DNA of 64,000 nucleotides from Lachnospiraceae bacterium UBA7182 (GTDB lineage: Bacteria > Bacillota > Clostridia > Lachnospirales > Lachnospiraceae). The notes beneath the pieces were generated by a model. It had not been told where the DNA came from. It did no database searches and saw only the letters and a list, made by a program, of their open reading frames with translations. Positions within the stretch are counted from its first letter, which is position 1, and each line of letters begins with the position of its first letter. Made by a program: the position numbers and the translations under genes. The DNA is taken from the NCBI GenBank assembly GCA_002491115.1, contig DKVI01000071.1, positions 9,275-73,274 on the forward strand, in the 5' to 3' direction. Below, one piece after another: positions 43,244 through 51,410 of the stretch.

Positions 43244-45011
43244 CTGGCTTCACCACCTGACTTTTATATTCTTGCACAGCTTCTGCAATCCTCTGGGCCA
43301 GGCTGTCGGAAAGCATATGCATCTGTTCAATCTCGTCTACGATTCCGGGATAATGCTGCTCTACATAAACAAGCATGCCTTTTTGGAATTCCTTGATCTT
43401 CTCCACCGGGATGTCAAGCAGCAGCTTCTGATTGGCAGCGGACAGCGTAATGACCTGTTCGTGGAGGGAAAGCGGCTTGCATAAGGGCTGCTTTAACAGT
43501 TCCATCAGTCCTCTTCCGTATAAAAGCTGTTGTTTGGTCGCCTCATCCAGATCCGAACTGAACTGGGTAAATACCTCGGTCTCCCGATACTGTGCCAGAT
43601 CGATTCGGATGCTTCCCGCCGCTTTTTTCATGGCCTTTGTCTGGGCCGCTCCGCCGACACGGGACACGGAAAGACCCACGTTGACCGCGGGACGCATACC
43701 GGAAAAGAACAGATCGCTTTCCAGAAAGATCTGCCCGTCAGTGATGGAGATGACATTGGTCGGGATATACGCCGACACATCTCCCGCCTGGGTTTCCACG
43801 ATGGGAAGCGCCGTAATGGAGCCGCCTCCCAGCTCGTCTTTTAATCGGCTGGAACGCTCCAGCAGGCGGGAATGCAGATAAAACACGTCTCCGGGGTAAG
43901 CTTCCCGTCCGGGCGAACGCTCCATCAGAAGGGAAAGCGCCCGGTATGCCACCGCGTGCTTGGACAGGTCGTCATAGACAATCAGTACGTCGTGTCCGCG
44001 GTACATAAAATATTCTGCCATGGCCGTGCCGGAGTAAGGCGCAATATACTGAAGGGACGCCGGATCGCTGGCAGTCGCCGACATGACGATCGTATAACTC
44101 ATGGCGCCGTGTTTTTCCAGTGTGTTTACCAGCTTGGATACAGTAGAAGCCTTCTGTCCGATCGCCACATAGATACAGATTACATTTTTATCTTTCTGGT
44201 TCAGAATCGTATCAATGGCAATGGATGTCTTACCGGTCTGCCGGTCGCCGATGATCAGCTCCCTTTGTCCCCGTCCGATGGGAAACATGGAGTCAATGGA
44301 TAAAATACCTGTTTCCAGGGGCGTACTGACGGATTTTCTGTCAAGTATGCCTGGAGCGGGCTGTTCGATGGGACGATAATCCGAAGCGGCAATGCCCTCT
44401 TTTCCGTCGATGGGCGCACCCAGGGCGTTTACTACCCGCCCGATATAGGCGTTTCCTACCGGAATACCCGCCATACGCTCTGTACGGACTGCCTTCATGC
44501 CCTCTTCGATTCCGTTGTCACTGCCAAGAAGGATACATCCGATTTCATCAATTCTTATATCCTGCACCATACCCTGAAGCCCGTTCTCGAACAGGATGAC
44601 CTCGCCGTACATGGCATGTTCAATACCATAGATATAGACGATGCCGTCTCCCACCTGGCTGACGTGACCGACTTCTTTGCTTTTGATCTCCACGTCATCC
44701 AGACGTCCGTGCAAAATACTGATAATTCCTTTTTGGGACGAAATTGTATTCCTGCCGCTTACGTCCATGGAATTTAATGTATCTTCCAGTAATTTCTGTC
44801 TGCCTGCCTGGCTCCAGTCATATTCTTCATTTCCCGCCCGCAGGATAAAACCGCTTACGATTTTCGGGTTGTTTACAAGGGTGATATAGATCTCACAGTC
44901 CGGATACTGCTTTTCCAGAAAATGCTGGATACCGTCCAGTTGTTGTTTATCCGGTGCGGTTACGCATTCCAATACACAGTCCAGCACCTGATGGCTTTTA
45001 TAGTCCTGCAT
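43227..45011 (-). CDS. atpA: ATP synthase alpha subunit with fused delta (OSCP) C-terminal domain
   Basis: The protein has 594 residues, about 90 longer than a normal alpha. Residues about 90-594 are a complete alpha subunit: VGDGIVYIYGIEHAMYGEV, Walker A GDRQTGKTSIA, and DDLSKHAVAYRALSLL. Residues about 10-78 do not belong to alpha. They align along their whole length with the C-terminal domain of delta/OSCP: a beta strand (VLECVTAP), helix (DKQQLDGIQHFLEKQY), strand (EIYITLVN), NPKIVSGFILRAGN, and the closing helix (AGRQKLLEDTLNS). The delta N-terminal bundle is absent, and no separate delta gene exists between atpF and atpA. The start at 45011 has GGGAG upstream and overlaps the atpF end by 14 bases, so the extension is translated. 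Confidence 0.9.
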   Translation of the reverse strand: MQDYKSHQVLDCVLECVTAPDKQQLDGIQHFLEKQYPDCEIYITLVNNPKIVSGFILRAGNEEYDWSQAGRQKLLEDTLNSMDVSGRNTISSQKGIISILHGRLDDVEIKSKEVGHVSQVGDGIVYIYGIEHAMYGEVILFENGLQGMVQDIRIDEIGCILLGSDNGIEEGMKAVRTERMAGIPVGNAYIGRVVNALGAPIDGKEGIAASDYRPIEQPAPGILDRKSVSTPLETGILSIDSMFPIGRGQRELIIGDRQTGKTSIAIDTILNQKDKNVICIYVAIGQKASTVSKLVNTLEKHGAMSYTIVMSATASDPASLQYIAPYSGTAMAEYFMYRGHDVLIVYDDLSKHAVAYRALSLLMERSPGREAYPGDVFYLHSRLLERSSRLKDELGGGSITALPIVETQAGDVSAYIPTNVISITDGQIFLESDLFFSGMRPAVNVGLSVSRVGGAAQTKAMKKAAGSIRIDLAQYRETEVFTQFSSDLDEATKQQLLYGRGLMELLKQPLCKPLSLHEQVITLSAANQKLLLDIPVEKIKEFQKGMLVYVEQHYPGIVDEIEQMHMLSDSLAQRIAEAVQEYKSQVVKPDGQPA

Positions 45012-45486
45012 TGTTCATCTCCCCCGCCTTTTCCAAAAACTGGTCATAAAGAGCAGAATCGTTATCTGTAGATGCCAGAGATTTTGACGCGATATCCATA
45101 ATCAGAGCGCGTATCTCTTCTTCTGCCGGACCTACGATATTTTCTTTTTGAAATTCCGCTTCTCTTTTTGAATCATCTACAATTTGTTTTGCCCTTTTGC
45201 GGGCATCCTCTACGATATTGTCATAATCTATGCGGGCCTTTTCATTGGCCTGTGCCACAATTTTGGCTTTTTCTTCTTCCAGATTCGCCTGAAACGCCCT
45301 GCACTTTTCCTTTTCTGCCTGGGCTTCTTCTTTGATCGCCTGGGCTTCGTCATAGCGGGATTTGATGGACGCTTCCCGTTTACTGATGATATTGTTGATC
45401 GGCTTAAAGAGGAAAATGCGGATCAGAATATACCATATCACCAGATTGATCACGGTAAAAAGCAGGTTTATGTCTAATCGTAACAT
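44998..45486 (-). CDS. atpF: ATP synthase b subunit
   Basis: The protein has 162 residues. One membrane helix (LLFTVINLVIWYILIRIFLF) is followed by a long charged helix rich in Ala/Glu/Lys for the peripheral stalk. The start at 45486 is preceded by GGCGGAG; a longer frame to 45570 would run through atpE-proximal sequence. It is of ordinary length, so b itself is not fused to delta. Its C terminus would contact the delta-like domain of AtpA. Confidence 0.93.
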   Translation of the reverse strand: MLRLDINLLFTVINLVIWYILIRIFLFKPINNIISKREASIKSRYDEAQAIKEEAQAEKEKCRAFQANLEEEKAKIVAQANEKARIDYDNIVEDARKRAKQIVDDSKREAEFQKENIVGPAEEEIRALIMDIASKSLASTDNDSALYDQFLEKAGEMNNAGL

Positions 45487-45505
45487 TTTTAAACTCCGCC
45501 TTTCT

Positions 45506-45730
45506 CTATGCCAGAAGAATGATGATGAACAGCGCGATGACGAAACCGTAGATAGCGGTTGCCTCCGCAAGGGCAGAACCCAGAAGCAGGATTTTCATGA
45601 TCTTTCCTTCTGCTTCCGGCTGTCTTGCCACAGCTTCCGTTGCTTTGGATGTTGCGATACCAATACCGATTCCCGCGCCGATACCTGCCAGAACCGCGAT
45701 ACCTGCACCTATAGCGATTAAAGTTGACAT
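45506..45730 (-). CDS. atpE: ATP synthase c subunit (rotor ring)
   Basis: The protein has 74 residues in two helices. The first is glycine-rich (AGIGAGIGIGIATSKA), the loop is ARQPEA, and the second helix carries the ion-binding Glu56 in SALAEATAIYGF. Gln37, Glu56, Thr58 and Tyr61 match the Na+-ring pattern (Q...E-S/T-T-xx-Y), but the serine next to the Glu is Ala57. Ion specificity (Na+ or H+) is therefore undecided. Confidence 0.95.
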   Translation of the reverse strand: MSTLIAIGAGIAVLAGIGAGIGIGIATSKATEAVARQPEAEGKIMKILLLGSALAEATAIYGFVIALFIIILLA

Positions 45731-45812
45731 ATGATTGATTCTCCTTATTTTTACTTGATTTTTTTGATTGTTTCGCGTCGGCCTTCCCGTTCCTTCGGAT
45801 GAAGACCTGGAT

Positions 45813-46490
45813 TTATTCGATCGCTTCTTTAATAAACAGCCCTGTCAGAAACACGAAGACATAAGCCTGGATCAGACCGTCGAATATGTCAAAATACATA
45901 CTGAACGGAACCGGCAGAACCCAGGGCAGGATATGTTCGATCAGTTTCATGATGACAAACGCGCCGATCACGTTGCCGAAAAGCCGCATACACAGCGACA
46001 GAGGCTTGATAAATACTTCCAGGATGTTGATCGGCGTTACGATCGCGATCGGTTCCGCAAAGCTTTTCAGCCATCCGCGGACGCCTTTTTTATGTATGCC
46101 CGCAAATTCAATCAGTATGATGCTCATAAGCGCCAGGGCGGCCGTCACATTCATGTCCTTCGTGGGCGGTTTAAAACCCAGGATACCGATCGTATTGGCA
46201 ATGCCGATATAGATCAGTATTGCGGACAGATACGCTCCGTACTGTCTGCCTTCTTCGCCGATGATCCCGGTACCGATATTCTGGATACTCACGACCGCGT
46301 GTTCCAGCAAAAGCTGTCCGCGTCCCGGATTCTCGACTTTCAGGCGGCTTGTCAGTAAGATGGATGCAAGAAGGACGGCGGCCATGATGACCCATGTGAC
46401 CACGACAGACTCGGATATGCCGATGCCGTGGACTGTAAAGACGGTCTCACAGGTCAGCTCTTCGATCAGCGATTCACCCAAATTACCCAT
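45813..46490 (-). CDS. atpB: ATP synthase a subunit
   Basis: The protein has 225 residues from the ATG at 46490, which has AAAGGAAG upstream. It has about five to six helices, with essential Arg in PLSLCMRLFGNVIGAFVI and the C-terminal LIQAYVFVFLTGLFI. It is the stator channel half of F0 and the first gene of the operon, whose promoter lies about 70-100 bases upstream. Confidence 0.94.
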   Translation of the reverse strand: MGNLGESLIEELTCETVFTVHGIGISESVVVTWVIMAAVLLASILLTSRLKVENPGRGQLLLEHAVVSIQNIGTGIIGEEGRQYGAYLSAILIYIGIANTIGILGFKPPTKDMNVTAALALMSIILIEFAGIHKKGVRGWLKSFAEPIAIVTPINILEVFIKPLSLCMRLFGNVIGAFVIMKLIEHILPWVLPVPFSMYFDIFDGLIQAYVFVFLTGLFIKEAIE

Positions 46491-46561
46491 AACTGCACTT
46501 CCTTTCTTCAAAAAATACGGGCTTTTTGTCGAAAAAATATAACGCCCAAAAACCCGACATT

Positions 46562-46589
46562 ATTATACTACATAATGAAAAAAATGCAA
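46562..46589 (-). promoter_or_regulatory. Promoter of the ATP synthase operon
   Basis: On the minus strand TTGCAT (46589-46584), 16 bases, TATAAT (46567-46562). It is divergent from the lexA promoter. Confidence 0.6.
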
Positions 46590-46635
46590 TGCGGGTTTTT
46601 AAAAATAAGGCGTTAAAATATTGCTAAATCGGACG

Positions 46636-46692
46636 CGAATATTTGTTTGCTTTTTTTTGGCATACATGATATAATAAAGAAACGAATGTTCG
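46636..46692 (+). promoter_or_regulatory. lexA promoter with two LexA-like boxes
   Basis: TTGCTT (46647-46652), 17 bases, TATAAT (46670-46675). CGAATATTTGTTTG (46636-46649) overlaps the -35. GAAACGAATGTTCG (46679-46692) lies at the expected transcription start and shares the 14-mer AAACGAATGTTCGA with the LysM gene promoter. This indicates autorepression. Confidence 0.7.
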
Positions 46693-46730
46693 AGAAACTT
46701 ACATCAGCACTTGATTAGGAGGATTATTTC

Positions 46731-47348
46731 ATGGCATATGGAAAAATATCAGCGAAGCAGCAGGAAATTCTGGATTTTATCAAGTCGGAAATCTTAAGTA
46801 AAGGATATCCGCCCGCTGTGCGCGACATCTGTGAGGCGGTTCATTTAAAATCCACTTCTTCCGTCCACTCTCATCTTGAAACGCTGGAGCGAAACGGCTA
46901 CATCCGCAGAGATCCGACCAAGCCCCGGGCGATCGAGATTATGGATGAGAATTTCTACATGCTGCGCAGAGAGATAAGCAACGTTCCCCTGATAGGCACG
47001 GTAGCTGCCGGGCAGCCGATCCTTGCCGCGGAAAATGTCGAGTCCTACTTTCCCATTCCGACCGAATATCTGCCCAACGCAGAGACTTTTATGCTGAAAG
47101 TACAGGGAGAAAGCATGGTGAATGCCGGGATTTACAACGGCGACCGTATTCTGGTACAGCAGCAGAATACCGCTGACAACGGGGACATCGTTGTGGCCCT
47201 TTTAGATGATTCGGCGACCGTTAAGACTTTTTATAAAGAAGACGGCCACTACCGTCTGCAGCCGGAAAATGATTCCATGAATCCGATTTATGCAGACGAA
47301 GTGACCATTCTTGGCAAAGTATTCGGGGTCTTCCGCTTATTCCAGTGA
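46731..47348 (+). CDS. lexA: LexA repressor
   Basis: The protein has 205 residues. The winged helix-turn-helix (about 1-65) contains PAVRDICEAVHLKSTSSVHS. The autocleavage site is Ala93-Gly94 (VAAGQP), with catalytic Ser128 (QGESM) and Lys165 (ATVKTF). It represses SOS genes and is inactivated by RecA-stimulated self-cleavage. AGGAGG precedes the start. Its own promoter and the LysM gene promoter (14158-14236) carry matching boxes. Confidence 0.96.
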   Translation: MAYGKISAKQQEILDFIKSEILSKGYPPAVRDICEAVHLKSTSSVHSHLETLERNGYIRRDPTKPRAIEIMDENFYMLRREISNVPLIGTVAAGQPILAAENVESYFPIPTEYLPNAETFMLKVQGESMVNAGIYNGDRILVQQQNTADNGDIVVALLDDSATVKTFYKEDGHYRLQPENDSMNPIYADEVTILGKVFGVFRLFQ

Positions 47349-48158
47349 TTCCAGATACTCTTCCAGCGTGATTCCCTGTTCTGTGATCTGTTTTGCGGCG
47401 TCTACGCCTACATATCTGAAATGCCAGGACTCATAGGAAATTTTGGTAATATCTTCTTTTCCTTCCGGATAGCGCAGGATAAATCCATACTGGCTGCAGT
47501 TCTCCTGCAGCCAACGGATCTCCTTTGTGGAGCCCTGTTTTTCGTCCAAAAACTGATAGTTCTTTGCCACGATATCCACGCACAACCCGGTGGCATGTTC
47601 GCTGCATCCTACCGGCATGGTCTCACGCACTACTTCTTCGTAGGCTTCCGAGTATGTATAACCCTGACGCACCAGGTCTGCGATATCTTCATCCAGAAGT
47701 TCCCTCTGTCTTTGCGGGCTTCGGTAGCCGGAGGCAATCCAAAAAGATAAGCCCTGCTTCTCTCCCTCCGCCAGCATATCTTTCAGAGCATCAAAAATGG
47801 AAGCGTCCACATCTACTCCATAATCCCGGTTTCTTTTCAGGTTCGGCTGATAGCTTTCGTCTAACGGATGATCTTTATTGACCAGCAGAAGGTTCTCGGC
47901 TCCGTAAGGTACACCTTCAGCTTCGGATATCTTCCGGATGGGTTCTTCCTCACTGAAAACATCTTCCGGCTCCTGTAAGTCTTCTTTTTGCTCCTTTGCG
48001 GGGGACAGGCTTTTTACAGCGAAAGAAGTAAGTTTCCAGCCCGTTACAAGAATCAGTACCACAGCCAGGCAGACGGCATATCTTTTGAGCATCTTTCTGA
48101 AAAATTTTTTCAGCGCTTTCTTTTTTGTCCGATGTCTTTTTCTTCTTATACAGTTCAT
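47337..48158 (-). CDS. VanY-type D-alanyl-D-alanine carboxypeptidase (M15B)
   Basis: The protein has 273 residues. A basic N terminus and a membrane helix (about 25-48) anchor an extracellular domain. Motifs are FWIASGYRSPQRQ, zinc ligands in SEHATGLCVDIVA, and ESWHFRYVG. It trims D-Ala from peptidoglycan stem peptides, or acts on depsipeptides in resistant strains; no van regulators are nearby. It overlaps the end of lexA by 12 bases in convergent orientation. Confidence 0.88.
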   Translation of the reverse strand: MNCIRRKRHRTKKKALKKFFRKMLKRYAVCLAVVLILVTGWKLTSFAVKSLSPAKEQKEDLQEPEDVFSEEEPIRKISEAEGVPYGAENLLLVNKDHPLDESYQPNLKRNRDYGVDVDASIFDALKDMLAEGEKQGLSFWIASGYRSPQRQRELLDEDIADLVRQGYTYSEAYEEVVRETMPVGCSEHATGLCVDIVAKNYQFLDEKQGSTKEIRWLQENCSQYGFILRYPEGKEDITKISYESWHFRYVGVDAAKQITEQGITLEEYLESLE

Positions 48159-48200
48159 CTGCGTACTCCTTTTCTTATGCTGCTTTATTTACGGTTCTTT

Positions 48201-49148
48201 TTATTCATTCAACAGATCGATCTTATTCACCACTTCCTGGAATCCTGTGACAAGGCCTCTGTATTTGACGGTATCCAGGCTCTCCGCTTCAAGCTGTTCC
48301 ATATATAAAGGTTCCATATCAAAATACAGGATCAGCAGGCCCAGTTTTTCATACAGAGTTTCCGGCCCGATAAACTCGCAGGAATCCGCCCCGTAGTACG
48401 CCATACAGCCGGCAGAGAACCAGTCTCTTAAATAGGAAAGTGTGCTATAGTAGCCTTTAGCTGTTTTCTCATACATTTCTGCCTCTTCTTCCATTTTCCA
48501 TGCTTCTGTCATGACAGCAATCCGCCCTTCTGTATGCTCGTTGTAGATTTTCGCATAGTAAATCTGGCAGGAAATCGCATCCACCAGAAATTGATAGTCA
48601 AACATATCATCATCCGAGAAACACAGATACCAGAAGTTCAGAAGCTCTTTTTTATTTGGATTTTCATCCGATTCATAAGTCAGGCTGTAATATCGGGCGG
48701 ATTTTATACAATTAATCCAGGCTTTTGCCGGAAGGGTACTCTGATCCTGATAAGTGGTTCCTGTTTCCGTATCCGTATAGGAACTGTAATCCCAATCATA
48801 ATAGATATTGTCAAGCTCCGGAAGAACTCCCTGTTCAGACGCCATTAATGCCTGGTCGTACAGGTTGTTAAGCAGTTCTCTGCTTACCTGTATGGGATTC
48901 TCTATGGACGATATCTTTACCAGATTCCCTCCGTCTGCTTCCAGTTTGCCAAATGCATGTACGTTATCCTGCACGCTTCCGGAACCGGGCTCTAAAAAAG
49001 AAAATCCGTCCCTTTCGGATATCTCCGCATGATTTAAAGTCCGAAGATCCAGGCTCCGGCTGACATATCTGGGCAAAAAGATCACGCCTGCCGCCAAAAG
49101 AACGGTGCCTGTGAGACAGATCCAGAAAAAATGATTTTTATCGTTCAC
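48201..49148 (-). CDS. Membrane-anchored protein coupled to a two-component system, unknown
   Basis: The protein has 315 residues from a GTG start at 49148 that overlaps the kinase stop codon (GTGA) and has GGGAGGAC upstream. One N-terminal helix (FFWICLTGTVLLAAGVIFLP) is followed by an extracytoplasmic, aromatic- and acid-rich helical region (for example EAEMYEKTAKGYYSTLSYLR). I do not recognise the family. Its place behind the kinase suggests an accessory sensor or an output of the same signalling system. Confidence 0.65.
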   Translation of the reverse strand: MNDKNHFFWICLTGTVLLAAGVIFLPRYVSRSLDLRTLNHAEISERDGFSFLEPGSGSVQDNVHAFGKLEADGGNLVKISSIENPIQVSRELLNNLYDQALMASEQGVLPELDNIYYDWDYSSYTDTETGTTYQDQSTLPAKAWINCIKSARYYSLTYESDENPNKKELLNFWYLCFSDDDMFDYQFLVDAISCQIYYAKIYNEHTEGRIAVMTEAWKMEEEAEMYEKTAKGYYSTLSYLRDWFSAGCMAYYGADSCEFIGPETLYEKLGLLILYFDMEPLYMEQLEAESLDTVKYRGLVTGFQEVVNKIDLLNE

Positions 49149-50572
49149 GCTTTGTCCTCCCTGTCTTCTTTTTTGCCAAACCGCAGGGCAACAGCAGTCC
49201 CTCTTCCGGGAGCGCTGAATATTTTCCATCGGATTTTATGGACAGCCAGAATCCTGCTTATAAGCGTCATGCCAAGGCCTGCGCCGCCTTCTTTTCTGGC
49301 ACGGGATTTGTCAACCATATAAAATGCTTCAGTGATGCGGGATACATCCTGCTGTTCCATACCGCATCCGTTGTCGATCACGCAGAAAAGGTACTGCTCC
49401 CCATACTGCTTTCCCCTGATCTGAATTACGTCCCCTGGTTCTACGGCTTTTGCCGCGTTATCCAGAAGGTTGGTAAATACGGAGATTAAAAGATCCTTCT
49501 CCCCCTGCACCAGCGTTTCTTCATAGTCCTTATTTAAAAGGATCAGTTTTTCCCGCCTTTTGATTTCCGTAATCTGTACCGCTTCCTCCACCAGCTTCGT
49601 CAGCGAAAGGGGACGAAAGGCGTAATCCTGCCTGTCTGTCACAATCAGTTCCAGAAGTTTAAAGGACAGGCTTTCCAGCCGCTTCCCCTGATGAAAAATA
49701 TAATTGACGGCTTCTAACATCTCCTCTTTGGTACATTCCACCGTACGGAGCATATCCGCATATCCGATGATGGAAGTCAGGGGCGTTTTCAGCTCGTGGG
49801 CAAACGAGGCGGTAAAATCCTCCTGGCGTCTGGCCTGCATGGCCAGCTCGTCGATCTTCTCCGAGATCGTATCCGCCATATCGTTAAAATCGTAGGCAAG
49901 CTGCGCAATCTCATCACCGCCTTTCTCTGCGGCGCGTACCTCATAATCTCCTTTTGCAAAACGCCGGGTGGTCTGGGAAAGCGATGCGATGGAGCGGGTC
50001 AGCATATGGGTAACAACAAATACAACGACTGTAACCACAACTGCCAGGATCAGCATGATCATCGTATACCAGTCATAATAATTTTCACGTTCTGTATAGA
50101 CATCGGAAATATTTTTGATATTTTCCAGAAAATATTCCTGCCTGTCCACAACGGAACGGCAGGCAAATACCAGATATGTCATATCGTCTTCCCGGACCAG
50201 TTGGTATCCGCAGGGCGTATCCTGATTCAGTTGATCCAAAAGGGTATTCTGAAAAACAACCTGGCTGTAATTCTCATATAAAAGCTCACGGGAGCTGTTG
50301 TAAATTCTGTAAACAGTGCCGTTATTGGACAGATTTTCTATCACGGAGGAAGCCGTAACGGGTATGATCTCTTCGTTTCGGTAGAGCTTATCCAAAGCGT
50401 TCATATTCATTTCAAAAGAAAGCTGAAACATCCGGTTCTCCCGTTCGTTTTCCTCCAGTGCTCTTTGACAGGATTTTTCAAAAGAAAGCTGAATCATCCA
50501 GGTACCGAAAAGGCCAAACGATAAAAGCAGAAGGATCGTGAAAGAAAAATAGATCTTCCAGAAAAATTTCAT
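49145..50572 (-). CDS. Sensor histidine kinase with HAMP domain
   Basis: The protein has 475 residues. Membrane helices at about 6-28 and 166-188 enclose a roughly 135-residue extracellular sensor domain. A HAMP domain (RSIASLSQTTRRFAKGDYEV) follows, then the phospho-His in SFAHELKTPLTSIIGYADML (about residue 258), and the ATPase domain with NLLDNAAKA, DNGCGM and GGAGLGMTL. It is the cognate kinase of the regulator 10 bases upstream. Confidence 0.93.
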   Translation of the reverse strand: MKFFWKIYFSFTILLLLSFGLFGTWMIQLSFEKSCQRALEENERENRMFQLSFEMNMNALDKLYRNEEIIPVTASSVIENLSNNGTVYRIYNSSRELLYENYSQVVFQNTLLDQLNQDTPCGYQLVREDDMTYLVFACRSVVDRQEYFLENIKNISDVYTERENYYDWYTMIMLILAVVVTVVVFVVTHMLTRSIASLSQTTRRFAKGDYEVRAAEKGGDEIAQLAYDFNDMADTISEKIDELAMQARRQEDFTASFAHELKTPLTSIIGYADMLRTVECTKEEMLEAVNYIFHQGKRLESLSFKLLELIVTDRQDYAFRPLSLTKLVEEAVQITEIKRREKLILLNKDYEETLVQGEKDLLISVFTNLLDNAAKAVEPGDVIQIRGKQYGEQYLFCVIDNGCGMEQQDVSRITEAFYMVDKSRARKEGGAGLGMTLISRILAVHKIRWKIFSAPGRGTAVALRFGKKEDREDKA

Positions 50573-50582
50573 GCGTATCCTC

Positions 50583-51236
50583 CTATATCTCCAGCCGGTA
50601 ACCGATCTTATAAACGGCGCAGATACGTTTGTCCCACTTAAGTTTTTTCTTTAACCGCTGCACATGCAGGTCCACGGTGCGGCTGTCTCCTGTATACTCT
50701 TTCTCCCACACCTGTTCATAGATAACCTCCCGGTATAAAGCGATGTTGGGATTTCTGGCAAAAAAAAGCAAAAGCTCATATTCCTTCAGGGTCAGAAGGA
50801 TCTGCTTTCCTTCCTGCAATACAGTCCGGGAGGTCAGGTCAATTTCTACGTCCAGAATCCGGATGATTTTTCCGATCTTATTGTAGCGGCGAAGAACCGT
50901 CTCCACCCGGGCCAGCAGTTCCACGATTTCAAAGGGTTTGCATATATAATCTTCGGCGCCCATGCGAAGTCCGGTTACTTTATTGTCCGTGGTTCCCATG
51001 GCGGTGATAAAGATCACGGGAAGTCCCAGCGTTTTGGCATATTCCATCAGTTCATAACCGCTGATCTTAGGAAGCATAATGTCCAGAAGCAGCAGGTCAT
51101 AATGCTCCTCTTCCATTAAGTTTGCCGCCTCTTCTCCGTCATACGCGCAGGTACATCCGTATCCTGCTTTCTTCAGATTCATGGAGATCAGTTTCGCGAT
51201 CGGTTCCTCATCTTCTGCAATCAGTATTTTTAACAT
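50583..51236 (-). CDS. OmpR-family response regulator
   Basis: The protein has 217 residues. The receiver has LIAEDEE, phosphoacceptor Asp52 in LLLLDIMLPKISG, and Lys in DYICKPF. The winged-helix output domain has LTLKEYELLLFFARNPN and VDLHVQRLKKKLK. It is the first gene of a three-gene unit: regulator, kinase, unknown membrane protein. Confidence 0.93.
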   Translation of the reverse strand: MLKILIAEDEEPIAKLISMNLKKAGYGCTCAYDGEEAANLMEEEHYDLLLLDIMLPKISGYELMEYAKTLGLPVIFITAMGTTDNKVTGLRMGAEDYICKPFEIVELLARVETVLRRYNKIGKIIRILDVEIDLTSRTVLQEGKQILLTLKEYELLLFFARNPNIALYREVIYEQVWEKEYTGDSRTVDLHVQRLKKKLKWDKRICAVYKIGYRLEI

Positions 51237-51371
51237 AGTACCCTGTATCCCCCTCTTTTGTTAATTTAAGGATATAATCGGTTTGCATCAAAATTGTATC
51301 TGTCTATTAGATTTTCTTTCATTAAAAAAAGTTGCATTTTTATGCGTATTATGGATTGCGGGTTTAAGCAA

Positions 51372-51401
51372 ACAGACAGACCGCGGAAGCGGTCTGTCTG
51401 T
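51372..51401 (-). terminator. Strong hairpin after the anti-sigma gene
   Basis: ACAGACAGACCGC and GCGGTCTGTCTGT pair perfectly (13 bp) around GGAA, nine bases after the DUF4179 stop. The minus-strand tail is TTTGCTT. Confidence 0.7.
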
Positions 51402-51410
51402 ATCTTCTTC

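Noticed and set aside
44998..45570. Longer b subunit starting at 45570
   Set aside because: The extra residues are Ser/Arg-rich, overlap the atpE end region and have no helix; the ATG at 45486 with GGCGGAG before it gives a normal b subunit.
47337..48158. Part of a glycopeptide-resistance (van) cluster
   Set aside because: Only a VanY-like peptidase is present; no vanH/A/X or VanRS-type genes adjoin it, and the nearby two-component genes are separated by an unrelated protein.
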